In this document: piece by piece, positions 8,330 through 17,243 of the stretch
Layout: each line of letters starts with the position of its first letter
How positions within the stretch are numbered: position 1 is the first letter of the stretch
Assembly: GCA_944350325.1 (NCBI GenBank)
Contig: CALVOS010000088.1
Span: 1 to 34,077 of the forward strand
Direction: 5' to 3'
DNA: 34,077 nt
Source: an uncultured Bacilli bacterium
GTDB lineage: Bacteria; Bacillota_I; Bacilli_A; RFN20; CAG-826
Translations under genes and position numbers: made by a program
The notes under the pieces: generated by a model
Told to the model about the DNA's origin: nothing
The model's database searches: none
Seen by the model: only the letters and a program-made list of their open reading frames with translations

Positions 8330-8788
8330 CTATTCCTGTCCCGCCCTCTTATGCCGGAACCACTCGGAAAGGAAGGCGGAGCACTCCTCGTCAAGGACGC
8401 CGAAGTCGACGAGCGGCCTCTCGTGAAGGGACGGGGCGTCGTAGACCCGGTATCGGGAAACGATCGCGCCGTCCTTCGGGTCCTTGGAGGCGAAGACAAG
8501 ACGGGAGACGTGGGACTGGAGTATCGCTCCCGCGCACATGAGGCAGGGTTCGAGAGTCACGTAGAGGGTGCATCCGGAAAGGCGCCACGTGCCGAGCAAA
8601 GACGCGGCCTTCCGAAGGACGACGATCTCCGCGTGGGCGGATATGTCGAGCCCCTTCTCCCTTTCGTTATGGCCAAGGGCAAGTGGCTTCCCGTCCCGGG
8701 ATAGGAGCGCGCCGACCGGCACTTCCCCCTCCAAGGCGGCCTTCCGTGCCTCCTCGAGGGCCATCTCCATGAACGCCCGATCTTCCAT
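8330..8788 (-). CDS. tadA: tRNA-specific adenosine-34 deaminase
   Basis: A 152-residue cytidine-deaminase-fold enzyme that converts A34 of tRNA-Arg(ACG) to inosine for wobble decoding. The zinc site is clear: HAE at about 52-54, with His as ligand and Glu as proton shuttle, and PCLMC at about 81-85 supplying two Cys ligands. LGTWRLSGCTLYVTLEPC is the typical TadA core. Length is normal. The Shine-Dalgarno is poor, the nearest being an AGGAAAA about 10 bases upstream. The ATG at 8788 nevertheless gives a normal N-terminus. Placement beside the SRP RNA gene and serS matches Bacillota gene order. Confidence 0.95.
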   Translation of the reverse strand: MEDRAFMEMALEEARKAALEGEVPVGALLSRDGKPLALGHNEREKGLDISAHAEIVVLRKAASLLGTWRLSGCTLYVTLEPCLMCAGAILQSHVSRLVFASKDPKDGAIVSRYRVYDAPSLHERPLVDFGVLDEECSAFLSEWFRHKRAGQE

Positions 8789-8805
8789 AGGGAAATTTTC
8801 CTACC

Positions 8806-8898
8806 AAACCAAAAAGAAAACCACCGCGCAAGGCATCCGGCCTTAAGGCTGCTCGGTTCCCCGCCTGACCTGGTTCGGCCCTCCGCCCTCGCGGTGGC
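8806..8898 (-). ncRNA. ffs: Signal recognition particle RNA (small bacterial type)
   Basis: The minus strand contains the universal SRP helix-8 core: CCAGGTCAGG, then CGG-GGAA-CCG with a GGAA tetraloop, then AGCAGCC. The RNA ends pair: CCACCGCG (8897-8890) with CGCGGTGG (8828-8821), followed by a T-rich tract (TTTTCTTTTT, 8820-8811) that serves as terminator. It would be an RNA of about 80-90 nt without the Alu domain, binding Ffh for cotranslational membrane targeting. A perfect TATAAT sits at 8905-8910. Its position between serS and tadA matches scr/ffs neighbourhoods in other Bacillota. Confidence 0.93.
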
Positions 8899-8904
8899 GT
8901 GAGG

Positions 8905-8910
8905 ATTATA
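8905..8910 (-). promoter_or_regulatory. -10 element of the SRP RNA promoter
   Basis: TATAAT on the minus strand, ending six to seven bases before the predicted 5' end of the SRP RNA stem. The -35 region would fall inside the last codons of serS and is weak (TTCTCC at a 16-base spacing). Confidence 0.7.
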
Positions 8911-8915
8911 GCGAA

Positions 8916-10193
8916 TTACTTCTTCGGGAGAATCCTTTCCTGGCCGCCCATATAGGGACGGAGCGCCTCCGGGATGAGGATCGATCCATCCTCCTGCTGG
9001 CACTGCTCGAGGAGGGCGGGGAACACGCGGGAGGTGGCAAGGCCCGAACCGTTCAGCGTATGGCAGAAATGAATCTTTCCCTGGGCGTCCCGGTAGCGGA
9101 CCATCCCGCGCCTGGCCTGGTAGTCCCTCGCGTTGGAGACGCTGCTCACTTCCTTGTAGATCCCCATCGAGGGGATCCACACCTCGATGTCGTAGGTCCT
9201 TGCCATCGAGTGGGAGCAATCGCCCGCGGCGAGCTTGTCCAGGCGGTAGGCGAGCCCAAGTCCCTGGAGGAGGCTCTCGGCCTTCCCAACCATCTCGTCG
9301 AAGGCGACGTCGCTCTTGTCCTCCTCTGTGTACTGGACCATCTCGACCTTGTTGAACTGGTAGCCGCGGATCATGCCGCGCTCCTCGGTGCGGTAGCTTC
9401 CCGCCTCCTTCCGATAGCAGGGCGTGTAGGCGAAGTACTTCCTCGGGAGGTCGTCCAGGGAGAGGATCTCGTTCCGGTGGAGGTTGACCAGGGCCGTCTC
9501 CGCGGTCGGGAGAAGGAACTTCCTCGGCTCCATGCCCTCCATGTAGAACACCTCGTCCCGGAACTTGGGGAACTGGCCGGAGGTGTAGCCGCTCTCGACG
9601 TTCAAAAGGTGCGGGGGAAGGATGAAGGTGTAGCCGTCCCTGAGGTGGGCGGCGATGACGTAGTTGAGGAGCGCCCACTCCAGCCTCGCCCCGTCGCCAA
9701 CATAGATCCAGGTCCCCGAGCCGGAGATCTTCGCCGCGCGGCGATAGTCGATGATCCCGAGGCTCTCCGCAAGGGTGACGTGGTCCTTGGGCTCGAAGGA
9801 GAAGGAGGGCTTCCTGCCCCACTCGCGGATCGGCGCGTTGTTCTCCTTTCCGCCGGCAAGGAGATCGGGATCGGGGAGGTTCGGGAGCACCTCGATCGCG
9901 GCCTGGATCCCCTCCTCGACCTCCCTCAGCTCCGCCTCGCGGTCCTTGTTCTCCTGGGCGAGGCGCTTGACCTCGCGGAAGATGGGGGAAGGATCCTCCC
10001 CCGCCTTCTTCATCGCCGGGACCTTCGCGGTCAGGCGGTTCTGCTCTGCCTTGCTCGCCTCGACGGCGTGAAGGAGCTCCCGCCTCCGCCTGAACATCCC
10101 GAGGACGGGCTCGGGCTCGAAGTCCCAGCCCTTCTTGAGGAGCTGGGCCCTGACGTAGTCAGGCTTCTCCTCGATCAGCTTCCAATCGATCAT
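8916..10193 (-). CDS. serS: Seryl-tRNA synthetase
   Basis: A class II aminoacyl-tRNA synthetase of 425 residues, the usual length, that charges tRNA-Ser. The N-terminal part (about 1-105) is the long antiparallel coiled coil that grips the tRNA variable arm. The catalytic core carries motif 2 (CYRKEAGSYRTEERGMIRGY) and motif 3 (LNGSGLATSRVFPALLEQ), with the QQEDGS serine-enzyme signature and a LRPYMGG tail. Two ATGs are possible. The one at 10199 overlaps the upstream stop as ATGA but is one base from GGAGGA. The one at 10193 is seven bases from it and begins MIDWKLIEE, so I chose 10193. It lies downstream of gyrA and a glycosyltransferase gene. Confidence 0.95.
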   Translation of the reverse strand: MIDWKLIEEKPDYVRAQLLKKGWDFEPEPVLGMFRRRRELLHAVEASKAEQNRLTAKVPAMKKAGEDPSPIFREVKRLAQENKDREAELREVEEGIQAAIEVLPNLPDPDLLAGGKENNAPIREWGRKPSFSFEPKDHVTLAESLGIIDYRRAAKISGSGTWIYVGDGARLEWALLNYVIAAHLRDGYTFILPPHLLNVESGYTSGQFPKFRDEVFYMEGMEPRKFLLPTAETALVNLHRNEILSLDDLPRKYFAYTPCYRKEAGSYRTEERGMIRGYQFNKVEMVQYTEEDKSDVAFDEMVGKAESLLQGLGLAYRLDKLAAGDCSHSMARTYDIEVWIPSMGIYKEVSSVSNARDYQARRGMVRYRDAQGKIHFCHTLNGSGLATSRVFPALLEQCQQEDGSILIPEALRPYMGGQERILPKK

Positions 10194-10195
10194 GG

Positions 10196-11203
10196 TCATT
10201 CCTCCCCGGCCAGCGGCCGGTAACGCAGGAAGAGCCGCTTCCCGAGGTCGAGAAGGGACTCCGCGCGAGCGAGGCGGTAGGCCCGCTCGATAAGGGAATC
10301 ATAGTCCCCGGCAAGTCGCGATTCGACTGCCTTGACGAGCGCGGACGGCGTTTCCGCGAGAATCGCGTTCTCCTCAGGCCGAAGCGGGGATCCGTGGCCG
10401 GGATCGCGGAAGAGGATCACCGGGGTCTTGGACGCCATCGCCTCAAGCGCGAGGATTCGCGGGGCTTCGCCCATGAAGAAGGCGAAGGAGGCCGAGCGAA
10501 GGAGGCTTCGGAAGACGTCGTCCTCGATGATTCCTTCGAAACGGACGTTCTTCGGCCCTTTCTTGGAAAGGCGCCTCCTGCGAGAGCTCATGAATGCCTG
10601 ATATTTCTCGTAACCTATGAAAATCAAACGAAACGAGGGGAGATTGCCGGCGATTTCCTCAAGTGCTTTGAATGGTCTCCCGCTTTCATAGTCGCCGAAC
10701 ACGACGGCGACGCTCTCCCTGTCGCGGATATTGAAGTACTGGCGGTAGACGTCCTTCTCCGCGGGGTCGAGCCCTTCGAAGCGGGAGACGTTCACCCCAG
10801 GGGTCAGGATCTCGACCTTGGAGGAGGGGATTCCGGAATCGACGAGAATTCCCTTTTCCCTAAGTCCGGGGACGAAGATGAGGTCCGCGTGGCGAAGCAT
10901 CCGCGCGGCGCGAGGCTTGATGGGGCGGAAGCCGTCCTCCTCCGCCTCTCCGAGGTAGGAGGCGGAGGGCTCGCCTTCGGCGTAAAGGGCGCTCACGACA
11001 ACCTTCGCCCCGTATTCCCGGGCCTTCTCAAGGAAGGGGCCGTCGTCCGGCGAGATCAGATGGACGATCGAGGGCCCCGCGTCGAGGCTGTCGACGAGCT
11101 GCGTCTCCGTGCTCTCGAGGGCACCCTTGAGGTTCTTTCGGAGACGGACGGCGAGGTAGGGGGGCTCCCCCTTCCCCGCCTGATAGCGGACCAGCGCCTT
11201 CAC
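10196..11203 (-). CDS. GT4-like glycosyltransferase (group 1), acceptor unknown
   Basis: A 335-residue protein with a GT-B layout. The N-terminal half has HLISPDDGPF and IFVPGLREKGIL strands. The linker sequence VEILTPGVNVSRFEG (about 130-144) is the classic GT4 hinge. The C-terminal nucleotide-sugar half has IFIGYEK, NVRFEGIIEDD and the E-x7-E element GEAPRILALEAMA (245-257). It would transfer a sugar from a nucleotide donor at the inner membrane face, perhaps to a glycolipid; donor and acceptor are unknown. It starts with GTG three bases after the gyrA stop, preceded by GAGG, and ends overlapping serS, so it appears to be part of a gyrB-gyrA-serS transcript. The family is fairly sure, the specific role is not. 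Confidence 0.8.
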   Translation of the reverse strand: MKALVRYQAGKGEPPYLAVRLRKNLKGALESTETQLVDSLDAGPSIVHLISPDDGPFLEKAREYGAKVVVSALYAEGEPSASYLGEAEEDGFRPIKPRAARMLRHADLIFVPGLREKGILVDSGIPSSKVEILTPGVNVSRFEGLDPAEKDVYRQYFNIRDRESVAVVFGDYESGRPFKALEEIAGNLPSFRLIFIGYEKYQAFMSSRRRRLSKKGPKNVRFEGIIEDDVFRSLLRSASFAFFMGEAPRILALEAMASKTPVILFRDPGHGSPLRPEENAILAETPSALVKAVESRLAGDYDSLIERAYRLARAESLLDLGKRLFLRYRPLAGEE

Positions 11204-11206
11204 GCG

Positions 11207-13861
11207 CTATTCCACCTCGTCGGGCGTCGGGTTATGGACAGGGGCCTCGCCCGCCTCTTCCTTGGGGGCAAGGGAGGGGTTGACCTCCTCTTCCTCGAGG
11301 GACTCCTCCTCCAGGGGTTTCTCCTGGTGGGGGAGGATCGCGATCGAGGCGACCTTCTGCCGTCCTTCGAGACGGATGACGATGACGCCCTGGGTGTTGC
11401 GCCCGCACACCTTGACCTGGTCGAGGGGCGTGCGGATGACGATGCCGCTGGTGGTGATGACCATGAGGTCCTCGTCCCCCTGGACGGCCCTCATCGCCGC
11501 GAGCTCGCCGTTCTTGGCGCTCATCTTGAGCGAGAGCACGCCCTTCGTCCCGCGGCTCGTCAGGCGATAGCCGTCGTAATGGTGGGTGTTGCCGTCCGCG
11601 TCGGTGACGATGGTGTCCTTCGCGTAGCTGATCTTCCCGAACCCGCGGGTGGTCAGGACGAGGATCTTGTCGCCCTCGAGGGAAGTCGTGAGGTCGATGG
11701 CCCTCTCCTCCCCCTCGAGATGGATCCCGCGGACCCCGGACGCGGTCCTGCTCATGGGCCTGATTTCTTCCTCGCGGAAGGAGCAGACGCGTCCGGAGGA
11801 GGAGGCGATCGAGACGATGGCGCTCCCGTCGGTGCGCTTCACCCCCAGGAGCTCGTCCCCTTCGCGGAGGGAGAGCGCCCTCTTCCCGTTCACGTTGATG
11901 TTGCTGAATTCCGAGATGGGCGTCCTCTTGGCCAGCCCGTTCGTCGTGGCGAAGAGCAGGTACTCGCCCTCCGGGTAGTCGTCGCAGGGCACGATCGAGA
12001 CGATCTGCTCGCCCTCGTCGAGGCGGAGAAGGTTCACCGCCGGGATCCCCTTCGAGTCGCGCGCCCCGTCCGGAAGCATGTAGCCCCGGATCCGGTACAC
12101 CTTCCCGAAGCTTGAGAAGAAGAGGAGGTCGGTGTGGGTGCGGGCGTGGATGACGATGTTGGCGACGTCCCCGGCGACCATGCGGATGCCGGTCACGCCC
12201 CTGCCGCCGCGGTTCTGGGTGCGGAAGGTGTCGTCGTCCATCCGCTTCACGTAGCCGTTCTTCGTGAGGATGATGACGATCTCTTTCTCAGGGATGAGCG
12301 ACTCCGAGTCGATCGAGGCGGCCTCGTCGCTGATCTCGGTGAGGCGGCGGTCCCCGTACTTCCGCTTGATCTCGAGCAGCTCCTGGATCATGAGGTCGAT
12401 GATGTTCGCCTGGTCGCTCAGGAGGCGGCGGTACTCCGCGATGCTCTTCATCAGCTCGTCGAGCTCCTGGTGGAGCTTCCCTTGCTCGAGGCCCTGGAGG
12501 CGGCGGAGGGTCATCGCGAGGATGGCCTGGCACTGGTCGTCGGTGAGGGAGAAGCGCGCCTTCAGCTTCCCGGTGCTCTCCTCATCGCTCTGCGAGCTGC
12601 GGATGAGGGCGATCACCTCGTCGATGTTGTCGTGGGCGAGGATGAGCCCTTCGAGGATGTGGCTCCTCTTGAGGTCGCGGTTGAGTCGGAACTTGGTCCT
12701 TCTCGTCAGCACCTCGACCTGGAAGTCGATGTAGTTCTGGAGCATCTCCTTCATGCCGAGGGTCTTCGGCTCGCCGTTGACGAGGCAGAGGTTGATGACG
12801 CCGAAGTTGACCTGGAGCTGCGAATGCTTGAGAAGGTTGTTGCAGACGACCTCCGGCACGAAGCCGTGCTTGACGTCGATGACGACGCGGATGCCCTCCT
12901 TATTGCTCTCGTCCCGGAGGTCGCTGATCCCGTCGACAACCTTGTCGCGGACGAGCTGGGCGATGCCCTCCACCATCGTCGCCTTGTTCACCTGGTAGGG
13001 GATCTCGGTCACGATGATGCGCGAGCGTCCGCCCGATAGCTCCTCGATCGAGTAGCGGGAGCGGATCGAGACGGTGCCGATGCCCGTCTGGAAGTAGTCG
13101 CGGATTCCCCCGCGGCCGAGGATGACCCCTCCGGTCGGGAAGTCCGGGCCGTGGAGATGGCGCGCCATGATGTCGAGGACGTCCATGTCGGGGTCCTTGG
13201 CCAGGGCGCAGATCGCGTCGATGGTCTCCGAAAGGTTGTGCGAGGGCATGTTCGTGGCCATGCCGACGGCGATCCCTTCCGAGCCGTTCACGATCAGGTT
13301 GGGGAAGCGGGAGGGAAGGACGACCGGCTCCTTCTCGGTGCCGTCGTAGTTATCGGCCCAGTCGACCGTGTCCTCGTCGAGCCCGTCGACCATCTCGACG
13401 GCAAGCTTCGCCATCCTGGCCTCCGTGTAACGCATGGCGGCGGCCTCGTCCCCGTCGATCGAGCCGAAGTTCCCGTGCCCGTCCACGAGGGGATAGCGGA
13501 GCGAGAACTCCTGGGCGAGGCGGACCAGCGTCATGTAGATCGCGGAGTCGCCGTGGGGATGGAAGCGGCCCATGACGTCGCCGACGACCTTCGCCGACTT
13601 CTTGTAGGGCTTCCCGGGGGTCATCCCCATCAGCTGCATGCCGTAGATGACGCGGCGCTGGACGGGCTTGAGGCCGTCGCGCACGTCCGGAATGGCGCGG
13701 GCGGTGATGACCGACATCGAGTAGGCGAGGAAGGCGGAGCGGACCTCGTTGACGATCTCGCGGTCGGTGAGCCCTGACTCAATGCCGGCCTTGGGGGCGT
13801 CGTCCCCTCCCTGATCCGACGGGGAACCCCGCAGTTCGTCCTTCTTTTCTTCGTTATCCAT
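11207..13861 (-). CDS. gyrA: DNA gyrase subunit A
   Basis: An 884-residue breakage-reunion subunit of DNA gyrase. The catalytic tyrosine is Tyr145 in AAMRYTEARM. The quinolone-determining region reads HPHGDSAIYMT with the susceptible-type Ser at position 106. The C-terminal DNA-wrapping domain contains the GyrA box as QNRGGRG, which separates it from topoisomerase IV ParC. The last 40 residues form an acidic tail (LEEESLEEEE onward), and residues 1-30 are a charged extension before the conserved LTDREIVNEVR. A GGAGGAG lies six bases before the ATG, and 12 bases separate it from gyrB. It acts with GyrB to introduce negative supercoils. Confidence 0.97.
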   Translation of the reverse strand: MDNEEKKDELRGSPSDQGGDDAPKAGIESGLTDREIVNEVRSAFLAYSMSVITARAIPDVRDGLKPVQRRVIYGMQLMGMTPGKPYKKSAKVVGDVMGRFHPHGDSAIYMTLVRLAQEFSLRYPLVDGHGNFGSIDGDEAAAMRYTEARMAKLAVEMVDGLDEDTVDWADNYDGTEKEPVVLPSRFPNLIVNGSEGIAVGMATNMPSHNLSETIDAICALAKDPDMDVLDIMARHLHGPDFPTGGVILGRGGIRDYFQTGIGTVSIRSRYSIEELSGGRSRIIVTEIPYQVNKATMVEGIAQLVRDKVVDGISDLRDESNKEGIRVVIDVKHGFVPEVVCNNLLKHSQLQVNFGVINLCLVNGEPKTLGMKEMLQNYIDFQVEVLTRRTKFRLNRDLKRSHILEGLILAHDNIDEVIALIRSSQSDEESTGKLKARFSLTDDQCQAILAMTLRRLQGLEQGKLHQELDELMKSIAEYRRLLSDQANIIDLMIQELLEIKRKYGDRRLTEISDEAASIDSESLIPEKEIVIILTKNGYVKRMDDDTFRTQNRGGRGVTGIRMVAGDVANIVIHARTHTDLLFFSSFGKVYRIRGYMLPDGARDSKGIPAVNLLRLDEGEQIVSIVPCDDYPEGEYLLFATTNGLAKRTPISEFSNINVNGKRALSLREGDELLGVKRTDGSAIVSIASSSGRVCSFREEEIRPMSRTASGVRGIHLEGEERAIDLTTSLEGDKILVLTTRGFGKISYAKDTIVTDADGNTHHYDGYRLTSRGTKGVLSLKMSAKNGELAAMRAVQGDEDLMVITTSGIVIRTPLDQVKVCGRNTQGVIVIRLEGRQKVASIAILPHQEKPLEEESLEEEEVNPSLAPKEEAGEAPVHNPTPDEVE

Positions 13862-13873
13862 GGAATGCTCCTC

Positions 13874-15913
13874 CTAGTAGTCGAGATTCTCCGCGAAGCG
13901 GGCGTTCTCGCTGATGAACTTCTTGCGGGGCAGGACCTCGTCGCCCATGAGGTCGGTGAACACCTTCTCCGCCTCGACGGCGTCTTCGAGCGTGATGCGG
14001 ATCATCTTGCGGACCTTGGGATCCATCGTGGTCTCCCAAAGCTGCTGGGCGTCCATCTCGCCTAGTCCTTTGTAGCGCTGGAAGGGGTAGCCCTCGCGAA
14101 GCTGGAGGGCGCGCTTCAGCTTCTCGAGCTCGGCGTCGTTATAGGCGTAGTAGGCGTTCCCCTTGTAGTCGATCTTGTAGAGGGGCGGCTGGGCGATATA
14201 GACGTAGCCGCCTTCGATGAGGGGGCGCATGAAGCGGTAGAAGAAGGTCAAAAGCAGGATGCGGATGTGGTCGCCGTCCACGTCGGCATCCGTCATGATC
14301 ACGATCTTGTGGTAGCGGATCTTCGAGACGTCGAAGTTCTCGCGGATGCCGCCGCCGATCGCGAGAATCATGTTCCCAATCTCGGCGTTCTTGAAGATCC
14401 GTTCCTCGCGGGCTTTCTCGACGTTCAGGATCTTGCCTCGCAGCGGGAGGACGGCCTGGGTCTCGCGGTCGCGCCCGTTCTTCGCGGAGCCACCGGCCGA
14501 GTTCCCCTCGACGATGTAGAGCTCGCAGACCTCCGGATCCTTGCTGGAGCAGTCGGCGAGCTTTCCGGGGAGGGAGCTGATGCCGAGGGCGCCCTTCCGG
14601 GCCGTCTCGCGCGCCTTCTGGGCGGCGATCCTTCCCTTGGCGGCGAGCTTCGCCTTCTCGACGATCGCGCGGGCGGAGACGGGATGCTCCATGAGGAACT
14701 GCATCAGCTGCTCGCCGACGATCGCGGACACGATCTTGCGGACCTCGCTGTTCCCGAGCTTCGTCTTCGTCTGGCCTTCGTACTGGGGGTTGGGGTGCTT
14801 CGCAGAGATGACGCAGGTGAGCCCCTCGCGGCAGTCGTCGGTCGCCAGGTTCGGGTCCTTCTCGCCCAGGAGCTTCGCCTTGCGGGCGTACTCGTTGATC
14901 ACGCGGTTGAGGGCGAGGTTGAAGCCCTCGACGTGGGTACCGCCCTCCTTCGTGGAGATGTTGTTGCAGAAGGAATAGATGCCGTCGGAGTTGTAGTAGT
15001 CGGTCCACTGGAGGGCGACCTCGCAGTAGATGCGAAGCTTCTCGCCGGAGACGAGGGTGACCTCCTCGGCGCCCTGGCAGTAGATGACCTCGGGGGCGAT
15101 CGGCGTCTTCCCGGAGTTGATGAAAGCGACGTACTCGCGAATCCCGCCTTCGTAGCGGAACGTCTCCCCGACGGGCTCATCGCCCCGCAGGTCCTGGAGG
15201 GAGATCTCCACCCCGCCGTTCAGGAAGGCCATCTGGCGCAGGTGGTTCCGGATGGTGTCGTAGTTATAGACGGTCGTCTCCGTGAAGATCTGCGCGTCGG
15301 GCTTGAAGGTGACCTTCGTCCCGTGCTCATTCTCGCCGACGTCCCCGATGCGGGCGAGAGGGGCGACGATGTTGCCGCCGTTCTCGAAACGGACGCGGTA
15401 GAGGCCGCCGGCCTTCTTGACCTCGACCTCGCACCACTCGGAAAGGGCGTTCACGACGGAGGCGCCGACGCCGTGAAGGCCGCCGGAGACCTTATAGCCG
15501 CCTCCTTCGCCGAACTTTCCGCCGGCGTGGAGGATGGTGAAGGCGGTCTCGACGCCGGAAAGGCCGGAGTCCTGGACGACGTCCACGGGGATGCCGCGCC
15601 CGTCGTCGGTGACCGTGACGGAGCCGTCCTTGTTGAGGGTCACGGAAATGCGCCCGCAGTAGCCGGCCAGCGCCTCGTCGATCGCGTTGTCGACGATCTC
15701 CCACACGAGGTGGTGCAGGCCCGGGGCGGCCGTCGTGGCGATGTACATGCCCGGACGGGTCCGCACGGCCTCAAGGCCCTTCAGGACCTGGATGTTCGCC
15801 GCGGTGTAGTCCGCGTCGGCCTTCTCCACCGCCCTTTCGTTCGCGGGAACCTCGACGGCGCCGTAGGTGATGCCGTCCTCTTCCCGGACTTCCTTCTTTT
15901 CTTCGTCGCTCAT
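13874..15913 (-). CDS. gyrB: DNA gyrase subunit B
   Basis: A 679-residue ATPase subunit. The GHKL ATP site shows NAIDEALAGYC and GGLHGVGASVVNALS. The TOPRIM domain has EGNSAGGSAKNGRDRETQA and DADVDGDHI. The C-terminal QRYKGLGEMDAQQLWETTMDP block is typical. I took the ATG at 15911-15913, which has GGAGGAG seven bases upstream. The open frame extends far upstream to 17125, but that extension is an antisense-like shadow of recF. The start overlaps the end of the recF control signals (recF TGA two bases before), so recF and gyrB are coupled. It is followed 12 bases later by gyrA. Confidence 0.97.
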   Translation of the reverse strand: MSDEEKKEVREEDGITYGAVEVPANERAVEKADADYTAANIQVLKGLEAVRTRPGMYIATTAAPGLHHLVWEIVDNAIDEALAGYCGRISVTLNKDGSVTVTDDGRGIPVDVVQDSGLSGVETAFTILHAGGKFGEGGGYKVSGGLHGVGASVVNALSEWCEVEVKKAGGLYRVRFENGGNIVAPLARIGDVGENEHGTKVTFKPDAQIFTETTVYNYDTIRNHLRQMAFLNGGVEISLQDLRGDEPVGETFRYEGGIREYVAFINSGKTPIAPEVIYCQGAEEVTLVSGEKLRIYCEVALQWTDYYNSDGIYSFCNNISTKEGGTHVEGFNLALNRVINEYARKAKLLGEKDPNLATDDCREGLTCVISAKHPNPQYEGQTKTKLGNSEVRKIVSAIVGEQLMQFLMEHPVSARAIVEKAKLAAKGRIAAQKARETARKGALGISSLPGKLADCSSKDPEVCELYIVEGNSAGGSAKNGRDRETQAVLPLRGKILNVEKAREERIFKNAEIGNMILAIGGGIRENFDVSKIRYHKIVIMTDADVDGDHIRILLLTFFYRFMRPLIEGGYVYIAQPPLYKIDYKGNAYYAYNDAELEKLKRALQLREGYPFQRYKGLGEMDAQQLWETTMDPKVRKMIRITLEDAVEAEKVFTDLMGDEVLPRKKFISENARFAENLDY

Positions 15914-15915
15914 GC

Positions 15916-16974
15916 TCACTCCTCCGAGTCTTTCTTGCCGATATGGAACCGGCGCGCTCCCGCGACGTGCGCGGTCGTGCCGGTGATGAAGCTCTGGCCG
16001 AGCCGGGGAAGGATGGCGACGAGGCGCCTCCTTCTCTCCTGATCCAGCTCCCCGAAGACGTCGTCCAGAAGGACGACAGGCCTTCCCGCCCCCTTCGGGA
16101 TCAGGGCGGGAGCCAGGCGGAGGGCGAGGGCGAGGGCCCTGCTTTCCCCCTGCGAGGCGTAGGAGGCCGCCTCGCGGCCGTCCAGGGTCACGAGGAGGTC
16201 GTCCCTTTGGGGGCCTGCCTGCGTGCTTCCGAGCACGAGGTCCCTCTCCTTCTGGGAGAGGTGGAGCGCAAGGGCCCTTCTCGCGAAGTCTTCCCCAGGC
16301 TCGAGGAAGCGCTTCAGGCGAACCCGCGCCTCCCGCCCTTCGCCCAGAAGGGCCGCCGAGAGCGTGCCGAAGGCCCCTTCCAGCCGCTCGAGGAAGCGCC
16401 CTCTTAGCGCCTCGACCCTCTCTTCCTCCACGACAAGGCGCTCCGTGAGCGTCTCCAGGAGGGGGGTCCACCTGCCGCCCTTCAGGGCCCGGTTCCGCTC
16501 CTCGAGGAGGTGGCGGAAGCGCCCGTAGGCGAGCAGGTAGTCGCCCGAGAGGCGGGAAAGCGCCTCGTCGAGGAAGGCCCTCCTGCCCGAGGGGGATCCC
16601 CGGAAGAGGGAGACGTCCTCCGGCGTGAAGCGGACGGCGGAGAAGGCGCCCCTGAGGTCGGAGAGCCGCGCTAGGGGCTTCCCGTCCAGAAGGACGGCGC
16701 GGCCCCCGCCGCGGAAGGAGACCTCGATCCTCCGCGTGATCCCTCCTTCCTCGACCTCGCCCCGCACATAGGCCTCGCTTTCTCCTTCCTGGACGACGTC
16801 GCCCATGTCGGAAGTCCGCCAGCTCCGTCCTAGGGAGAGGAAGTCGATCGCCTCGAGGACGTTCGTCTTCCCGGCCCCGTTCGGCCCAACGAGCTCGTTT
16901 GCCCCGAGGGACGGAGCGATGACGAGTTTGCGGTGGTTGCGGAAGCGGAGGAGCGTGAGGGAACGAAGGATCAT
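15916..16974 (-). CDS. recF: RecF, recombination mediator ATPase
   Basis: A 352-residue SMC-like ATPase that helps load RecA at gaps with RecO and RecR. Walker A is GPNGAGKTN (about 30-38). The middle has the GPQRDDLLVTLDG block, the ABC-type signature is SQGESRALALALRLA, and Walker B is VVLLDDVFGELD followed by the D-loop. The ending TGTTAHVAGARRFHIGKK is typical. Length is normal. Its ATG overlaps the last codons of yaaA (ATGA), and its TGA lies directly before the gyrB ATG, giving the conserved yaaA-recF-gyrB arrangement. Confidence 0.96.
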   Translation of the reverse strand: MILRSLTLLRFRNHRKLVIAPSLGANELVGPNGAGKTNVLEAIDFLSLGRSWRTSDMGDVVQEGESEAYVRGEVEEGGITRRIEVSFRGGGRAVLLDGKPLARLSDLRGAFSAVRFTPEDVSLFRGSPSGRRAFLDEALSRLSGDYLLAYGRFRHLLEERNRALKGGRWTPLLETLTERLVVEEERVEALRGRFLERLEGAFGTLSAALLGEGREARVRLKRFLEPGEDFARRALALHLSQKERDLVLGSTQAGPQRDDLLVTLDGREAASYASQGESRALALALRLAPALIPKGAGRPVVLLDDVFGELDQERRRRLVAILPRLGQSFITGTTAHVAGARRFHIGKKDSEE

Positions 16975-17213
16975 TCCCCTTCCTCGGGAACCAGGCGGAT
17001 GAGGCGCCCCTCGGCCAAGAGGGTGTCCCCAGGCCGGAGCTTCCTTCCCCGACGGGTTTCCGGCTCGCCGTTGACGAGCGCCTTCCCCGCGGCGAGGAAG
17101 GGCTTGGCCATGGACCCCTCGTCAACGAGGCCGGCGTACTTCAAAAGCTGGCCCAGGGTTATGTAGGGGGTGCGGATGGCGATGGTCTCTTCCCTTGGCT
17201 CCACGTTAGGCAT
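16971..17213 (-). CDS. yaaA: S4-domain RNA-binding protein YaaA
   Basis: An 80-residue protein with an S4 RNA-binding fold: ITLGQLLKYAGLVDEGSMAK, then LVNGEPETRRGRKLRPGD. It is the standard small gene between dnaN and recF; in Bacillus its relative has been linked to ribosome assembly. The ATG at 17213 has no Shine-Dalgarno. Instead a perfect 8-bp inverted repeat (17214-17232) abuts the start codon. The first 17 residues are less conserved, and a GTG four codons in could also serve as start. Its stop overlaps recF. Confidence 0.88.
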   Translation of the reverse strand: MPNVEPREETIAIRTPYITLGQLLKYAGLVDEGSMAKPFLAAGKALVNGEPETRRGRKLRPGDTLLAEGRLIRLVPEEGE

Positions 17214-17232
17214 TTTACTACATAGTAGTAAA
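17214..17232 (-). repeat. Perfect inverted repeat against the yaaA start codon
   Basis: TTTACTAC - ATA - GTAGTAAA, 8-bp perfect arms with a three-base centre, ends one base before the yaaA ATG and occupies the place where a Shine-Dalgarno should be. It lies just after the dnaN terminator, so it could be an operator overlapping a promoter or a structured leader. The repeat is seen directly; its role is inference. Confidence 0.6.
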
Positions 17233-17243
17233 GCTGGCTAACG

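Noticed and set aside
8588-8593. Other CACGTG hexamers (for example in tadA) as extra parS sites
   Set aside because: They lack the flanking TTT...AAA arms; only the two sites at 26340 and 26460 match beyond the core.
9060-10223. 387-codon open frame antisense to serS
   Set aside because: Shadow of serS without motifs.
10394-12115. 573-codon open frame antisense to gyrA and the glycosyltransferase gene
   Set aside because: It spans two certain genes on the opposite strand.
14267-16042. 591-codon open frame antisense to gyrB
   Set aside because: It lies opposite clear gyrB and recF motifs and has no homology pattern.
15914-17125. Upstream 404-codon extension of the gyrB frame
   Set aside because: It overlaps recF and yaaA in another frame and is Arg/Pro/Gly-rich; the ATG at 15913 has an excellent Shine-Dalgarno.
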